In this document: piece by piece, positions 1-6,162 of the stretch | How the letters are laid out: each line of letters starts with the position of its first letter | How positions within the stretch are numbered: position 1 is the stretch's first letter | Source of the DNA: DAOUBP01 sp034432655 | GTDB lineage: Bacteria; Chloroflexota; Anaerolineae; CG2-30-64-16 | Assembly (NCBI GenBank): GCA_034432655.1 | Contig: DAOUBP010000165.1 | Location: 1-11,262, forward strand | Direction of reading: 5' to 3' | Length of the DNA stretch: 11,262 nucleotides | Translations under genes and position numbers: made by a program | Notes under the pieces: model-generated | What the model saw: only the letters and a program-made list of their open reading frames with translations | What the model was told of the DNA's origin: nothing | Databases searched by the model: none

Positions 1-150
1 GCAACGTCTCTACGGGGACGATGCATGCAACGTCTCTACGGGGACGATGCAGGCAACGTCTCTACGGGGACGATGCAGGCAACGTCTCTACGGGGACGAT
101 GCACGCAACGTCTCTACGGGGACGATGCAGGCAACGTCTCTACGGGGACG
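1..150. repeat. 26-bp tandem repeat array, about 5.8 copies
   Basis: Five full 26-bp units (1-26, 27-52, 53-78, 79-104, 105-130) and a 20-bp partial unit (131-150) stand head to tail. Each unit begins GCAACGTCTCTACGGGGACG and ends GATGCA plus one variable base (T, G, G, C, G in order). Apart from that last base the copies are identical, which indicates recent expansion or homogenisation. The array starts at the window edge, so its true length is unknown. There are no spacers, so it is not a CRISPR array. Short open frames run through it but look like translation of the repeat, not genes. It lies just beyond the terminator of the tRNA cluster. Confidence 0.95.
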
Positions 151-180
151 GGCAGCACCGTTCGCCAGGCCCCCTCGTTA

Positions 181-220
181 ACAAAACAGGGCCCCAGACT
201 GGCAGTCCGGGGCCCTGTTG
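181..220 (-). terminator. Intrinsic terminator of the tRNA cluster
   Basis: An 11-bp perfect inverted repeat (185-195 with 209-219, AACAGGGCCCC) encloses a second 4-bp stem (GACT/AGTC) around a GGC loop. Read on the minus strand, the hairpin ends in CCCTGTTTTGTTAAC, a short T-rich tract. It begins immediately after the CCA end of tRNA-Arg, so it should end transcription of the tRNA operon. Confidence 0.9.
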
Positions 221-297
221 TGGTATCCCAGGAGCGATTCGAACGCTCGGCCTCTTCCTCCGCAGGGAAGCGCTCTAATCCACTGAGCTACTGGGAC
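221..297 (-). tRNA. tRNA-Arg, anticodon GCG
   Basis: The minus strand folds into a standard 74-nt cloverleaf plus an encoded CCA (221-223). The acceptor stem is GTCCCAG/CTGGGAT with a G-U closing pair, the D-stem GCTC/GAGC, the anticodon stem CTTCC/GGAAG with loop CTGCGGA, and the T-arm GAGCG-TTCGAAT-CGCTC. The discriminator base is A. U33 fixes the anticodon as GCG, which reads CGC/CGU arginine codons. An A follows GG in the D-loop, as expected for the A20 arginine identity element. Most bacteria use an ACG anticodon edited to ICG for this codon box, so a genomic GCG is unusual. The gene is last in the tRNA cluster and is directly followed by a terminator. Confidence 0.93.
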
Positions 298-344
298 ACG
301 CTATACAGGTCGCCAAACGGTGCGCACACCGCCATGGCGCCAGG

Positions 345-438
345 CGGGGAGGGCGGGATTTGAACCCGCGAAGGATGTTTAATTCACCCTTACCCACTTA
401 GCAGGCGGGCGCACTCGACCAAGCTATGCGACCTCCCC
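345..438 (-). tRNA. tRNA-Ser, anticodon GCT
   Basis: A class II (long variable arm) tRNA of 94 nt. The acceptor stem is GGGGAGG/CCTCCCC, the anticodon stem CCCGC/GTGGG with loop CTGCTAA gives anticodon GCT (reads AGC/AGU), and the T-arm is GCGGG-TTCAAAT-CCCGC. The discriminator is G, as expected for serine. The bases after it read CCT, so the CCA tail is not fully encoded, unlike in the two neighbouring tRNAs. It is the middle gene of a three-tRNA cluster downstream of serS. Confidence 0.95.
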
Positions 439-450
439 AATTGCTGCTGA

Positions 451-538
451 TGGCGGAGGGAGAGGGATTCGAACCCCCGAGGACTTTCGCCCTAACGGTT
501 TTCAAGACCGCCGCCATAAACCGCTCGGCCATCCCTCC
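451..538 (-). tRNA. tRNA-Ser, anticodon TGA
   Basis: A class II tRNA of 88 nt including an encoded CCA (451-453). The acceptor stem is GGAGGGA/TCCCTCC with discriminator G. The anticodon stem GCGGT/ACCGT with loop CTTGAAA gives anticodon TGA (reads UCA and probably other UCN codons). The T-arm is GGGGG-TTCGAAT-CCCTC, with one G-U pair. It is the first gene of the cluster, about 30 nt downstream of the start expected from the promoter at 575-603. Confidence 0.95.
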
Positions 539-574
539 AGACAGGCGGCACCCTCAGCCTCACGACCGCTTGCC

Positions 575-603
575 AGTATAGCACGGATGCGCAGATGTGT
601 CAA
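575..603 (-). promoter_or_regulatory. Near-consensus sigma70-type promoter of the tRNA cluster
   Basis: On the minus strand, TTGACA (598-603) and TATACT (575-580) are separated by 17 bp. A start near 568 would give a short leader before tRNA-Ser(UGA). The -35 box lies only a few bases beyond the serS stop codon, so tRNA transcription need not depend on read-through from serS. No terminator is visible between serS and this promoter. Confidence 0.85.
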
Positions 604-609
604 AACGCA

Positions 610-1890
610 TCACCCGATCCGCTCAATGCCGGCCATGTAAGGTCGCAGCACTGCGGGCACCACCACCGACCCGTCGGGCTGTTGGTAGTTTTCCAGCACG
701 GCGATCATCACACGCGGCAGGGCAAGGCCTGAGCCGTTGAGGGTGTGAACGTACTCAGGCCTGGCGCCCGGCGCAGGGCGGTAGCGGATGTTGGCGCGGC
801 GGGCCTGGAAGTCCATGAAGTTGCTGCACGAGCTGACCTCCAGCCACTCACCACAACCGGGCGCCCACATCTCCAGATCGTACTTCACCGCGGCCGTGAA
901 GCTCAGATCGCCGGTGCACATTTGCACCACGCGATACGGGATCTCCAGCCCGCGACACACATCCTCGGCGTTGTCTATCAGCTTGTAGAGCTCGTCCATG
1001 GAGGTCTCGGGCCGGACGAACTTCACCATTTCCACCTTGTCGAACTGGTGCCCCCGCTTGATGCCGCGCACATCGCGGCCCGAGCTCATCTTCTCGCGGC
1101 GAAAGCACGGGGTATACGCCACATGGTAGATCGGCAACCGGTCGCCGTCCAGGATCTCATCACGATACAGGTTGGTCACCGGCACCTCGGCAGTGGGGAT
1201 CCACCAGAAATCCTCCTCCGCGTCGTGGTACAGGTTGTCGCCGAACTTGGGCAGGTTGCCGGTGCCGACCAGCATTTCGGCCTTGACCATGTAGGGCGGC
1301 GCCACCTCGGTGTAACCGTGCTGCTGGATGTGCAGGTCCAACATCCAGGCGATCAGCGCGCGTTGGAGCCGCGCGCCGGCGCCTTTCAGGACATAGAAGC
1401 GCGTGCCGCTCAGCTTCACCCCGCGGTCGAAGTCAATGATGTCCAGCGCGGTGCCCAGCTCCCAGTGGGGCTTCGGCTGAAAATCGAAGGCGCGCGGCTG
1501 GCCGACAGTGCGTACCACGACGTTGTCCCGCTCGTCCCTGCCCAACGGCACGCTGGGGTGCGGCAGGTTGGGGATGCGCAGCATGGCATCGTTGAACGCG
1601 GCCTCCACCTGCGCCAGTTCGGCGTCCAGCGCCGCGATCTCCTCGCCGATCGCCGCCATACGTGCCTGCAGGGCCTGGCCCTCGGCGCGCTTGCCCTCTC
1701 GCATCAACTGGCCGATCTGTTTGGAGCCGACGTTGCGCTCGGCACGCAACGCCTCCACCCGCGCCAGGATGGCGCGGCGGCGCTCGTCCAGCGCCAACGC
1801 CTCGCCCACCGGGGCATCCGCGGCGCCCAACGCCTCCATCGCGGCGAAGACCTCGGCACGATGTTCGCGCATGTATTTGATGTCCAGCAT
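610..1890 (-). CDS. serS: Seryl-tRNA synthetase
   Basis: This cytosolic class II synthetase charges tRNA-Ser with serine. Its 426 residues match the usual bacterial length. Residues 1-105 form the Glu/Arg/Ala-rich antiparallel coiled-coil arm that grips the long variable arm of tRNA-Ser. The catalytic domain follows. Motif 1 is near 175-199, and the TAEVP serine-site segment is at 233-237. Motif 2 (FRRE at 263-266 and the downstream HQFDKVEM) lies within 259-288. SSCSNF is at 353-358. Motif 3 (NGSGLALPR...ENYQ) is at 385-403, where LALPR replaces the commoner LAVGR. The ATG at 1890 is preceded by GAGGG about 6 bases away and by its own promoter. Two tRNA-Ser genes lie just downstream on the same strand. 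Long opposite-strand frames across it are a GC-bias artefact. Confidence 0.98.
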   Translation of the reverse strand: MLDIKYMREHRAEVFAAMEALGAADAPVGEALALDERRRAILARVEALRAERNVGSKQIGQLMREGKRAEGQALQARMAAIGEEIAALDAELAQVEAAFNDAMLRIPNLPHPSVPLGRDERDNVVVRTVGQPRAFDFQPKPHWELGTALDIIDFDRGVKLSGTRFYVLKGAGARLQRALIAWMLDLHIQQHGYTEVAPPYMVKAEMLVGTGNLPKFGDNLYHDAEEDFWWIPTAEVPVTNLYRDEILDGDRLPIYHVAYTPCFRREKMSSGRDVRGIKRGHQFDKVEMVKFVRPETSMDELYKLIDNAEDVCRGLEIPYRVVQMCTGDLSFTAAVKYDLEMWAPGCGEWLEVSSCSNFMDFQARRANIRYRPAPGARPEYVHTLNGSGLALPRVMIAVLENYQQPDGSVVVPAVLRPYMAGIERIG

Positions 1891-1921
1891 GATATCCCTC
1901 GCAAGTAACTTGACCTGGCCG

Positions 1922-1951
1922 AGTATAGCACCGCCCGCCGCGCGCTGTCAA
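1922..1951 (-). promoter_or_regulatory. Sigma70-type promoter of serS
   Basis: On the minus strand, TTGACA (1946-1951) and TATACT (1922-1927) are separated by 18 bp. The start would fall near 1915, giving a leader of only about 25 nt before the serS ATG. That leaves no room for a T-box or other long leader riboswitch. Confidence 0.85.
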
Positions 1952-2092
1952 ACACGTTTTGAAAGATAACTGTTCACCTTTACCACCGTCATGCCCCCCA
2001 CTACAATCGCATACGCCAGTGAACTAGTACCGGTAGTACGCAACAAAAAAAGTAGAATACCGTTGACAGGCTGTCGTGTCATGTTTCCCAAT
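1952..2092. other. Divergent intergenic region between serS and the polysaccharide cluster
   Basis: About 140 bases, AT-richer than the flanks, separate the two divergent promoters. It holds a short palindrome (TACCGGTA within ACTAGTACCGGTAGTACG near 2024-2041) and an A-run at 2044-2050. I see no convincing gene. A 150-codon minus-strand frame from 2400 to 1948 covers this region and the leader, but it has no ribosome binding site or recognisable protein features. Confidence 0.6.
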
Positions 2093-2121
2093 TTGACTAC
2101 CGCGGCCTGTTTGGCTATACT
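2093..2121 (+). promoter_or_regulatory. Sigma70-type promoter, probably of the polysaccharide cluster
   Basis: TTGACT (2093-2098) and TATACT (2116-2121) are separated by 17 bp, the same strength class as the two minus-strand promoters. The start would be near 2128. The next plus-strand gene begins at 2443, so the transcript would carry a leader of about 315 nt. Confidence 0.75.
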
Positions 2122-2442
2122 GAAATAAAGCACAATCTGAGGTATTCGAATATCCCTTTCTCCCCCAAAAAAACCTCTTGCGCCTGCAAAGCTGCAGCGC
2201 GGGAACGAAGAGGCGGTCATCAGCAACGTAATCCGAACCTGAGAACAAGCGCGGTTTTCATCCCGGCCGGAGGCCCAGGCCTGGTGCGCGACCTCATTTA
2301 AGATCCGGTAAGATCCGGGGACAACCGCGTGATCGCAAATTGCGTTCGTAGTAGCCTGCGCTCCGACGCATGACATAGTTGCCACAGAATCTGTCCCCAA
2401 GGACAGGATGGCAGCGCTTTGTCTGCGTCATGCGGGGCCATC
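2122..2442 (+). other. Long untranslated leader of the polysaccharide cluster
   Basis: About 315 bases lie between the promoter and the first confident start codon. I can see a hairpin at 2180-2200 (GCG plus CTGCA, loop AAGC, then TGCAG plus CGC). There is a direct repeat TAAGATCCGG (2299-2308 and 2309-2318) and an odd-centred palindrome CGCAAATTGCG near 2335-2345. GGGGACA (2317-2323) is complementary to TGTCCCC (2392-2398). The latter could close a domain of about 80 nt just upstream of the first gene. No known riboswitch class is recognisable. The region could be a structured regulatory leader or eroded repeat DNA. Confidence 0.45.
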
Positions 2443-3189
2443 ATGAGCCCGTCAACCAGCTTGCAGTCCAAAACCGGACTTCTCCTCTACCTCAGCCGGC
2501 AGGCCAGCTCCCTGCCGCGCTACGTGCTGGAACAAACAGTTCTCGCCCTGGCCGGCTGGATCCCCACCGTGGTCGGCATCGGCCTGCGCGCGCTCCTCTA
2601 TCGCCTGATCCTGCACATGGACGGGATCGCAGCCATCGAAAACGGCGTCCGCCTGCGCTTTGCCGGCCACATCCGCCTGGGGCGCAACGTCTACCTGGAC
2701 CAGGGGGTCTACCTCCACGCCTGCCCGCAAGGGATCACCATCGGCGACAACACCTTCATCATGCACGGTGCCGTCCTACACGTCTACAACTTCCGCGACC
2801 TGCCCCATGCGTTCATCCGGGTCGGCCGCGACAGCCTGATCGGGGAGCTGAACGTGCTGCGGGGCCAGGGCGGCATCACCATCGGCGATCGGGTGTACAC
2901 CGCCCCCCTGGTGCAGATCCTGGCCGTGAACCACGTCTACCATGACCCGGCGCGGCCCATGGTGGCGCAGGGCATCACCGCCGAGGGGATCGTGATCGAG
3001 GACGATGTCTGGATCGGAGCCGGCGCCATCATCACCGACGGCGTGACCGTGGGCCGCGGGGCTGTGGTGGCGGCCGGCGCAGTGGTCACGGCCAACGTGC
3101 CGCCCCATACGGTGGTCGGCGGCGTGCCGGCCCGGGTCCTCAAAACGATTGATGGCTCCTCGCAGCCGCGCGGCGCAGTGTATTTTTGA
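2443..3189 (+). CDS. Hexapeptide-repeat (left-handed beta-helix) acyltransferase
   Basis: Probable O-acetyltransferase that acylates a sugar of the surface glycan. From the ATG at 2443 it has 248 residues. An N-terminal hydrophobic/amphipathic stretch (about 20-58) resembles the membrane-associating leader of exopolysaccharide acyltransferases. From about residue 70 to 230 there are repeated [LIV]-G-x-x-x hexapeptides (IRLGRN, ITIGDN, IRVGRD, ITIGDR, IEDDVWIGAGA, VTVGRGAVVAAGAVV) that build the trimeric beta-helix. The family's catalytic His is probably in AVNHVYHD (H164 or H167). The C-terminal VVGGVPARVLK signature is that of the MAT/NodL/WbbJ-like group. A TTG at 2419 would add eight residues, but its only purine-rich upstream match is too far away; the ATG also has a weak site. 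It is the first gene of the plus-strand cluster, 19 nt before the glycosyltransferase. The acyl group and acceptor cannot be read from sequence. Confidence 0.9.
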   Translation: MSPSTSLQSKTGLLLYLSRQASSLPRYVLEQTVLALAGWIPTVVGIGLRALLYRLILHMDGIAAIENGVRLRFAGHIRLGRNVYLDQGVYLHACPQGITIGDNTFIMHGAVLHVYNFRDLPHAFIRVGRDSLIGELNVLRGQGGITIGDRVYTAPLVQILAVNHVYHDPARPMVAQGITAEGIVIEDDVWIGAGAIITDGVTVGRGAVVAAGAVVTANVPPHTVVGGVPARVLKTIDGSSQPRGAVYF

Positions 3190-3208
3190 ATGGCGAACAG
3201 GAACAACC

Positions 3209-4417
3209 ATGACAACACTCTCCATCGTCATCCCTGCCTATAACGAAGAGGACGGCATCGAGGCCGTGATACGGCGGGTGTTGGCCGTGCGGCCTGCGCT
3301 GAGCGAGGTCGGCGTCCAGGACATGGAGCTCATCGTGGTGGACGACGGCTCGCGCGATCGCACGGCCCAGCTGGTGGCAGCCATGCCGGGGGTTCGGCTG
3401 CTGCAGCACAGGCGCAACGGCGGCTACGGCGCCGCGCTGAAGACCGGCTTCGCGGCCGCGCGCGGGGAGCTGATCGGCTTCCTGGACGCGGACGGCACCT
3501 ATCCGCCGGAGCACTTCCCTGCCCTGTGCCGGGCCGCGCTGGCCGAGGACGCGGATATCGTCATCGGCTCGCGCATGGCCGGCGCGGAGAGCCGCATGCC
3601 CCTGGTGCGCCGCGTGGGGAACTTCATCTTCGCCCACCTGGTGAGCCTGGTGAGCGCGCGGCGCATCACCGACTCGGCCAGCGGCATGCGCGTCTTCAAG
3701 AAAGCGATCCTGGAGCGCATCTACCCCCTGCCCGACGGGTTGAACCTCACCCCGGTGATGAGCACCCGCGCGCTCCACGAAGGGTTAAAGATGGTGGAGG
3801 TGCCCATCCCCTACAGCGAGCGGGCCGGCCGCTCCAAACTGAGCGTGGTGCGCGATGGCGTGCGTTTCGCCCAGTCTATCGTGTGGACCGCCCTGACCTA
3901 TAACCCGGTGCGCCAGCTGGGGCTCATCGGCCTGGCCTGCCTGGCGGTGACCCTGACGGTCGGCCTGGCCCTGGTGATCCTCCGTCTGCAAGGGGTGACG
4001 GCCCTGGGGCCGCTGGGGGTGTTCGCCCTGTTCGCGGCCGTCGTGCTGGGCGTGGCCGGGGTCAGCATCTTCGCGCTGGGCGCCACCTTCAACTACCTGG
4101 TGTCCCTGTTCTACAAGCAGCCGATCCGCCAGGGGCTGTTCGGCCGGCGCATCTTTCGCACCCCGCTGGACCGCCATTTCTGGTGGTTGGGCCTGCTGGG
4201 CATCGTGGTCGGGCTCAGCCTGGGCATCGCCAGCCTGCTCCTGGGCATGAACGGCTGGGATATCACCCGGCTGTGGTTCTGGCAGTTGCTGGCCGCCATG
4301 TCCGGGCTGGTCGGCTTGCAGCTGGTCATCTCATGGTTTATCATGCGCGCGCTGGAGGAATTGAGCCAGCGCGAGGCGCGTATCGCCGGCGACTGCCAGG
4401 GCCGCGAAACGCGGTGA
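3209..4417 (+). CDS. GT2 family glycosyltransferase, polyprenol-phosphate type, with membrane tail
   Basis: A 402-residue inverting GT-A enzyme. MTTLSIVIPAYNEE opens the fold. VVDDGSRD (43-50) and DADG (93-96, the DxD-like metal/nucleotide site) are intact. QHRRNGGYGAAL (66-77) and GSRM (120-123) match the dolichyl/undecaprenyl-phosphate mannosyl- or glucosyltransferase (DPM1-like) subgroup. The C-terminal third holds hydrophobic segments at about 236-258, 268-302, 324-346 and 356-379. The protein should sit at the inner face of the cytoplasmic membrane and move a sugar from an NDP-sugar to a lipid carrier or lipid-linked glycan. The ATG at 3209 is chosen because AGGA precedes it by about 6 bases and it matches the usual family N-terminus. 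An in-frame upstream TTG at 3149 lies inside the acyltransferase gene. Sugar specificity is not deducible. Confidence 0.94.
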   Translation: MTTLSIVIPAYNEEDGIEAVIRRVLAVRPALSEVGVQDMELIVVDDGSRDRTAQLVAAMPGVRLLQHRRNGGYGAALKTGFAAARGELIGFLDADGTYPPEHFPALCRAALAEDADIVIGSRMAGAESRMPLVRRVGNFIFAHLVSLVSARRITDSASGMRVFKKAILERIYPLPDGLNLTPVMSTRALHEGLKMVEVPIPYSERAGRSKLSVVRDGVRFAQSIVWTALTYNPVRQLGLIGLACLAVTLTVGLALVILRLQGVTALGPLGVFALFAAVVLGVAGVSIFALGATFNYLVSLFYKQPIRQGLFGRRIFRTPLDRHFWWLGLLGIVVGLSLGIASLLLGMNGWDITRLWFWQLLAAMSGLVGLQLVISWFIMRALEELSQREARIAGDCQGRETR

Positions 4418-4454
4418 TGGATGATATGAAACGTGAAACGTGGAATGAGGTGTG
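4413..4454. repeat. Degenerate 7-bp tandem repeat at the start of the radical SAM gene
   Basis: Read in 7-mers, the sequence goes TGAAACG (4427-4433), TGAAACG (4434-4440), TGGAATG (4441-4447), AGGTGTG (4448-4454), with two looser units (built on TGATGGA, GATGATA) upstream. The array overlaps the stop of the glycosyltransferase gene and the possible starts of the next gene, and no clear Shine-Dalgarno sequence remains there. Confidence 0.6.
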
Positions 4455-6142
4455 AGTTGAACGAGTCAAGCCCTGAGATACGAGCGAATTTGGGCTCACG
4501 ACGCCTCCCGCCGCTGCCCGCGGCGCGCTTCCCGGATGCGGGCGCGGCCGTGCAGACGTTGACCTCCTCCATCCGGCCGCCGGGCAGCGTGGAAGTGCTG
4601 CTGGTAAACCCGCCGGCGCCCGACGGCGGCATCTGGATCCGCTCACAGCATCGCGTGGGCCGGCGCTCGCGCGAGAACATGATCTGGCCGCAGGTGGAGC
4701 TGGCCCAAATGGCCGCCATCCTGCTGCCCGACTACACCGTTGAAGTGGTGGACTGCATCGCGACCCGCATGGGGTGGCCCGAGTTCGAAAAGCTGTTGGA
4801 GCAGAAACGGCCCAAATACTACCTGACCCAGGTGACCGCGCCGAGCCTGCGCAACGACATGCGCGGGGTCTTCCTGGCCAAGGCGCTGGGCGCCAAAACG
4901 ATCGCGTTCGGCACCCACGTCACCCCGCTGACCCTGGAAACCATGCGCCCCTTCCCGGCCCTGGACTTCATCCTGCGCGGGGAGCCGGAGATGACGTTGC
5001 GCGAGCTGCTGGACACCCTGGAAGGACGGACCCCCAGCGACCCGCGGGTGAGGAAGATGTTGGCGGAGACGGGATGGGGAGACCCAGAGACACGGAGAGG
5101 GGGAGACAAGGACACGAGGAGACAAGGGGGCGAAAAGGAGCCTGCGGCCCAGCCAACGGACTATCACACTATCGCACTATCGGACATCCGCGGGCTGGCC
5201 TGGCGCGAGCGCGGGGAGATCGTCATCAACCCCGACCGGCCGTTCATCCCGAACCTGGACGACCTGCCGATCCCCCGGCACGAGCTGCTGCCGCTGGAGA
5301 AACAGCGCATGCCCATGATCAAAGGGCCGTTCACCTTCATCGTCACCAGCCGCGGTTGCCCGGCCGGCTGCAAGTTCTGCATCAAGCACGTCTCTTACCA
5401 GAACAGCGTGCGCGTCCGCTCGCCCCACCTGATCCTGGAGGAGCTGCAGTATCTGGCGAAGCTGGGCATCCACAACGTGCACATGTACGCCGACCTGTTC
5501 ACCGTGAACCGCGAGCAGGTGGTGGGCCTGTGCCGGCTGATCATCGAAAGCGGCCTGAAGGTGAAGTGGACCTGCAACAGCCGGGTGGATTACGTGGACG
5601 AGGAGATGCTCCAGCTGATGGGCCAGGCCGGCTGCTGGTATATCTCCTGGGGCATCGAGAGCGCCAACGAGCAGATCTTGAAACGGACGCGCAAGGGTTA
5701 TCGCAAAGAGCAGGCGGTGCGGGCATTGACCTGGGCCAAACGGGCCGGGATCAACAACTGGGGCTACTTCATCATCGGCCTGCCGGGCGAGACCGAGGAG
5801 ACGATCCGCGAGACCATCGAGTACGCCAAGTCGCTGCCGCTGGACATCGCGCTGTTCCACATCGCAGCGCCCTACCCCGGCACGCCGTTCTTCTACGAAG
5901 TGGTGCAAAACAACTGGTTCCGCCCCGGCACCAACTGGGAGGAGGTGGACATGGACCAGTCCACCGTGCTGGACTACCCGGGCCTGACCGCAGAACAGCT
6001 GGAGTACTGGCAGAAGCGCGCCACCCGTGAGTGGTCCTTCCGCCCGCGGCCGATTCTGACCTTTTTGAAAGGGATGAACAGCTGGGAAGGGCTTAAGAGC
6101 GCGGTGAACGTGGCGTGGCAGATGGTGCACTTTGTGCGGTAA
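4445..6142 (+). CDS. B12-binding-type radical SAM protein
   Basis: From the ATG at 4445 the protein has 565 residues. Residues about 48-190 (VEVLLVNPP, then LRGEPEMTLREL) match the Rossmann-like cobalamin-binding domain of class B radical SAM proteins. The DxHxxG base-on motif is not visible, so cobalamin binding is not assured. The core is at about 296-500. RGCPAGCKFC carries the [4Fe-4S] cysteines C305, C309 and C312, and GIESANEQILKRTRKGY and GLPGETEET are typical of the B12-type subgroup. Relatives methylate or rearrange carbon centres; the substrate here is unknown, and a sugar, lipid carrier or glycan is inferred only from context. Residues 212-246, between the domains, are translated octamer repeats. 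The start is uncertain: GTG 4433 and TTG 4457 are also possible, all within a heptamer array without a good ribosome binding site. Confidence 0.9.
   Translation: MRCELNESSPEIRANLGSRRLPPLPAARFPDAGAAVQTLTSSIRPPGSVEVLLVNPPAPDGGIWIRSQHRVGRRSRENMIWPQVELAQMAAILLPDYTVEVVDCIATRMGWPEFEKLLEQKRPKYYLTQVTAPSLRNDMRGVFLAKALGAKTIAFGTHVTPLTLETMRPFPALDFILRGEPEMTLRELLDTLEGRTPSDPRVRKMLAETGWGDPETRRGGDKDTRRQGGEKEPAAQPTDYHTIALSDIRGLAWRERGEIVINPDRPFIPNLDDLPIPRHELLPLEKQRMPMIKGPFTFIVTSRGCPAGCKFCIKHVSYQNSVRVRSPHLILEELQYLAKLGIHNVHMYADLFTVNREQVVGLCRLIIESGLKVKWTCNSRVDYVDEEMLQLMGQAGCWYISWGIESANEQILKRTRKGYRKEQAVRALTWAKRAGINNWGYFIIGLPGETEETIRETIEYAKSLPLDIALFHIAAPYPGTPFFYEVVQNNWFRPGTNWEEVDMDQSTVLDYPGLTAEQLEYWQKRATREWSFRPRPILTFLKGMNSWEGLKSAVNVAWQMVHFVR
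5078..5133 (+). repeat. 8-bp tandem repeat array inside the radical SAM gene
   Basis: Seven degenerate octamers run without a break: GGAGACCC, AGAGACAC, GGAGAGGG, GGAGACAA, GGACACGA, GGAGACAA, GGGGGCGA. Translation gives a charged, low-complexity stretch (Gly/Asp/Arg/Lys/Glu) between the cobalamin-like and radical SAM domains. The reading frame stays open through it. Confidence 0.85.
5160..5183 (+). repeat. Second 8-bp tandem repeat, three units, in the radical SAM gene
   Basis: The units ACTATCAC, ACTATCGC and ACTATCGG follow each other directly, 26 bases after the purine-rich octamer array and with a different unit sequence. They are read in frame as YHTIALSD. Confidence 0.85.
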
Positions 6143-6162
6143 TTGAGGAATCAGCCCCACCC

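Noticed and set aside
1..150. Possible CRISPR array
   Set aside because: The 26-bp units are contiguous with no unique spacers, so it is a simple tandem repeat.
298..344. Separate promoter for tRNA-Arg
   Set aside because: A TATAG-like stretch lies before the tRNA, but no -35 box is at a proper distance; co-transcription with the two Ser tRNAs explains it better.
21..363. Short plus-strand reading frames over the tandem array and tRNA-Arg
   Set aside because: They are translations of the repeat and run through a terminator and a tRNA; the frame remains open only because the unit lacks stops.
745..1908. 387-codon plus-strand frame opposite serS
   Set aside because: It is antisense to a clear seryl-tRNA synthetase; its low-complexity His/Ala/Leu/Arg composition is typical of a GC-rich shadow frame.
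1948..2400. 150-codon minus-strand frame in the intergenic region
   Set aside because: No ribosome binding site and no recognisable domain; it overlaps the serS promoter and the plus-strand promoter, so it is probably chance.
2122..2442. Known riboswitch (c-di-GMP, c-di-AMP or T-box)
   Set aside because: GCAAAGC-like and GGGGACA segments are present, but I could not match the conserved core of any of these classes.
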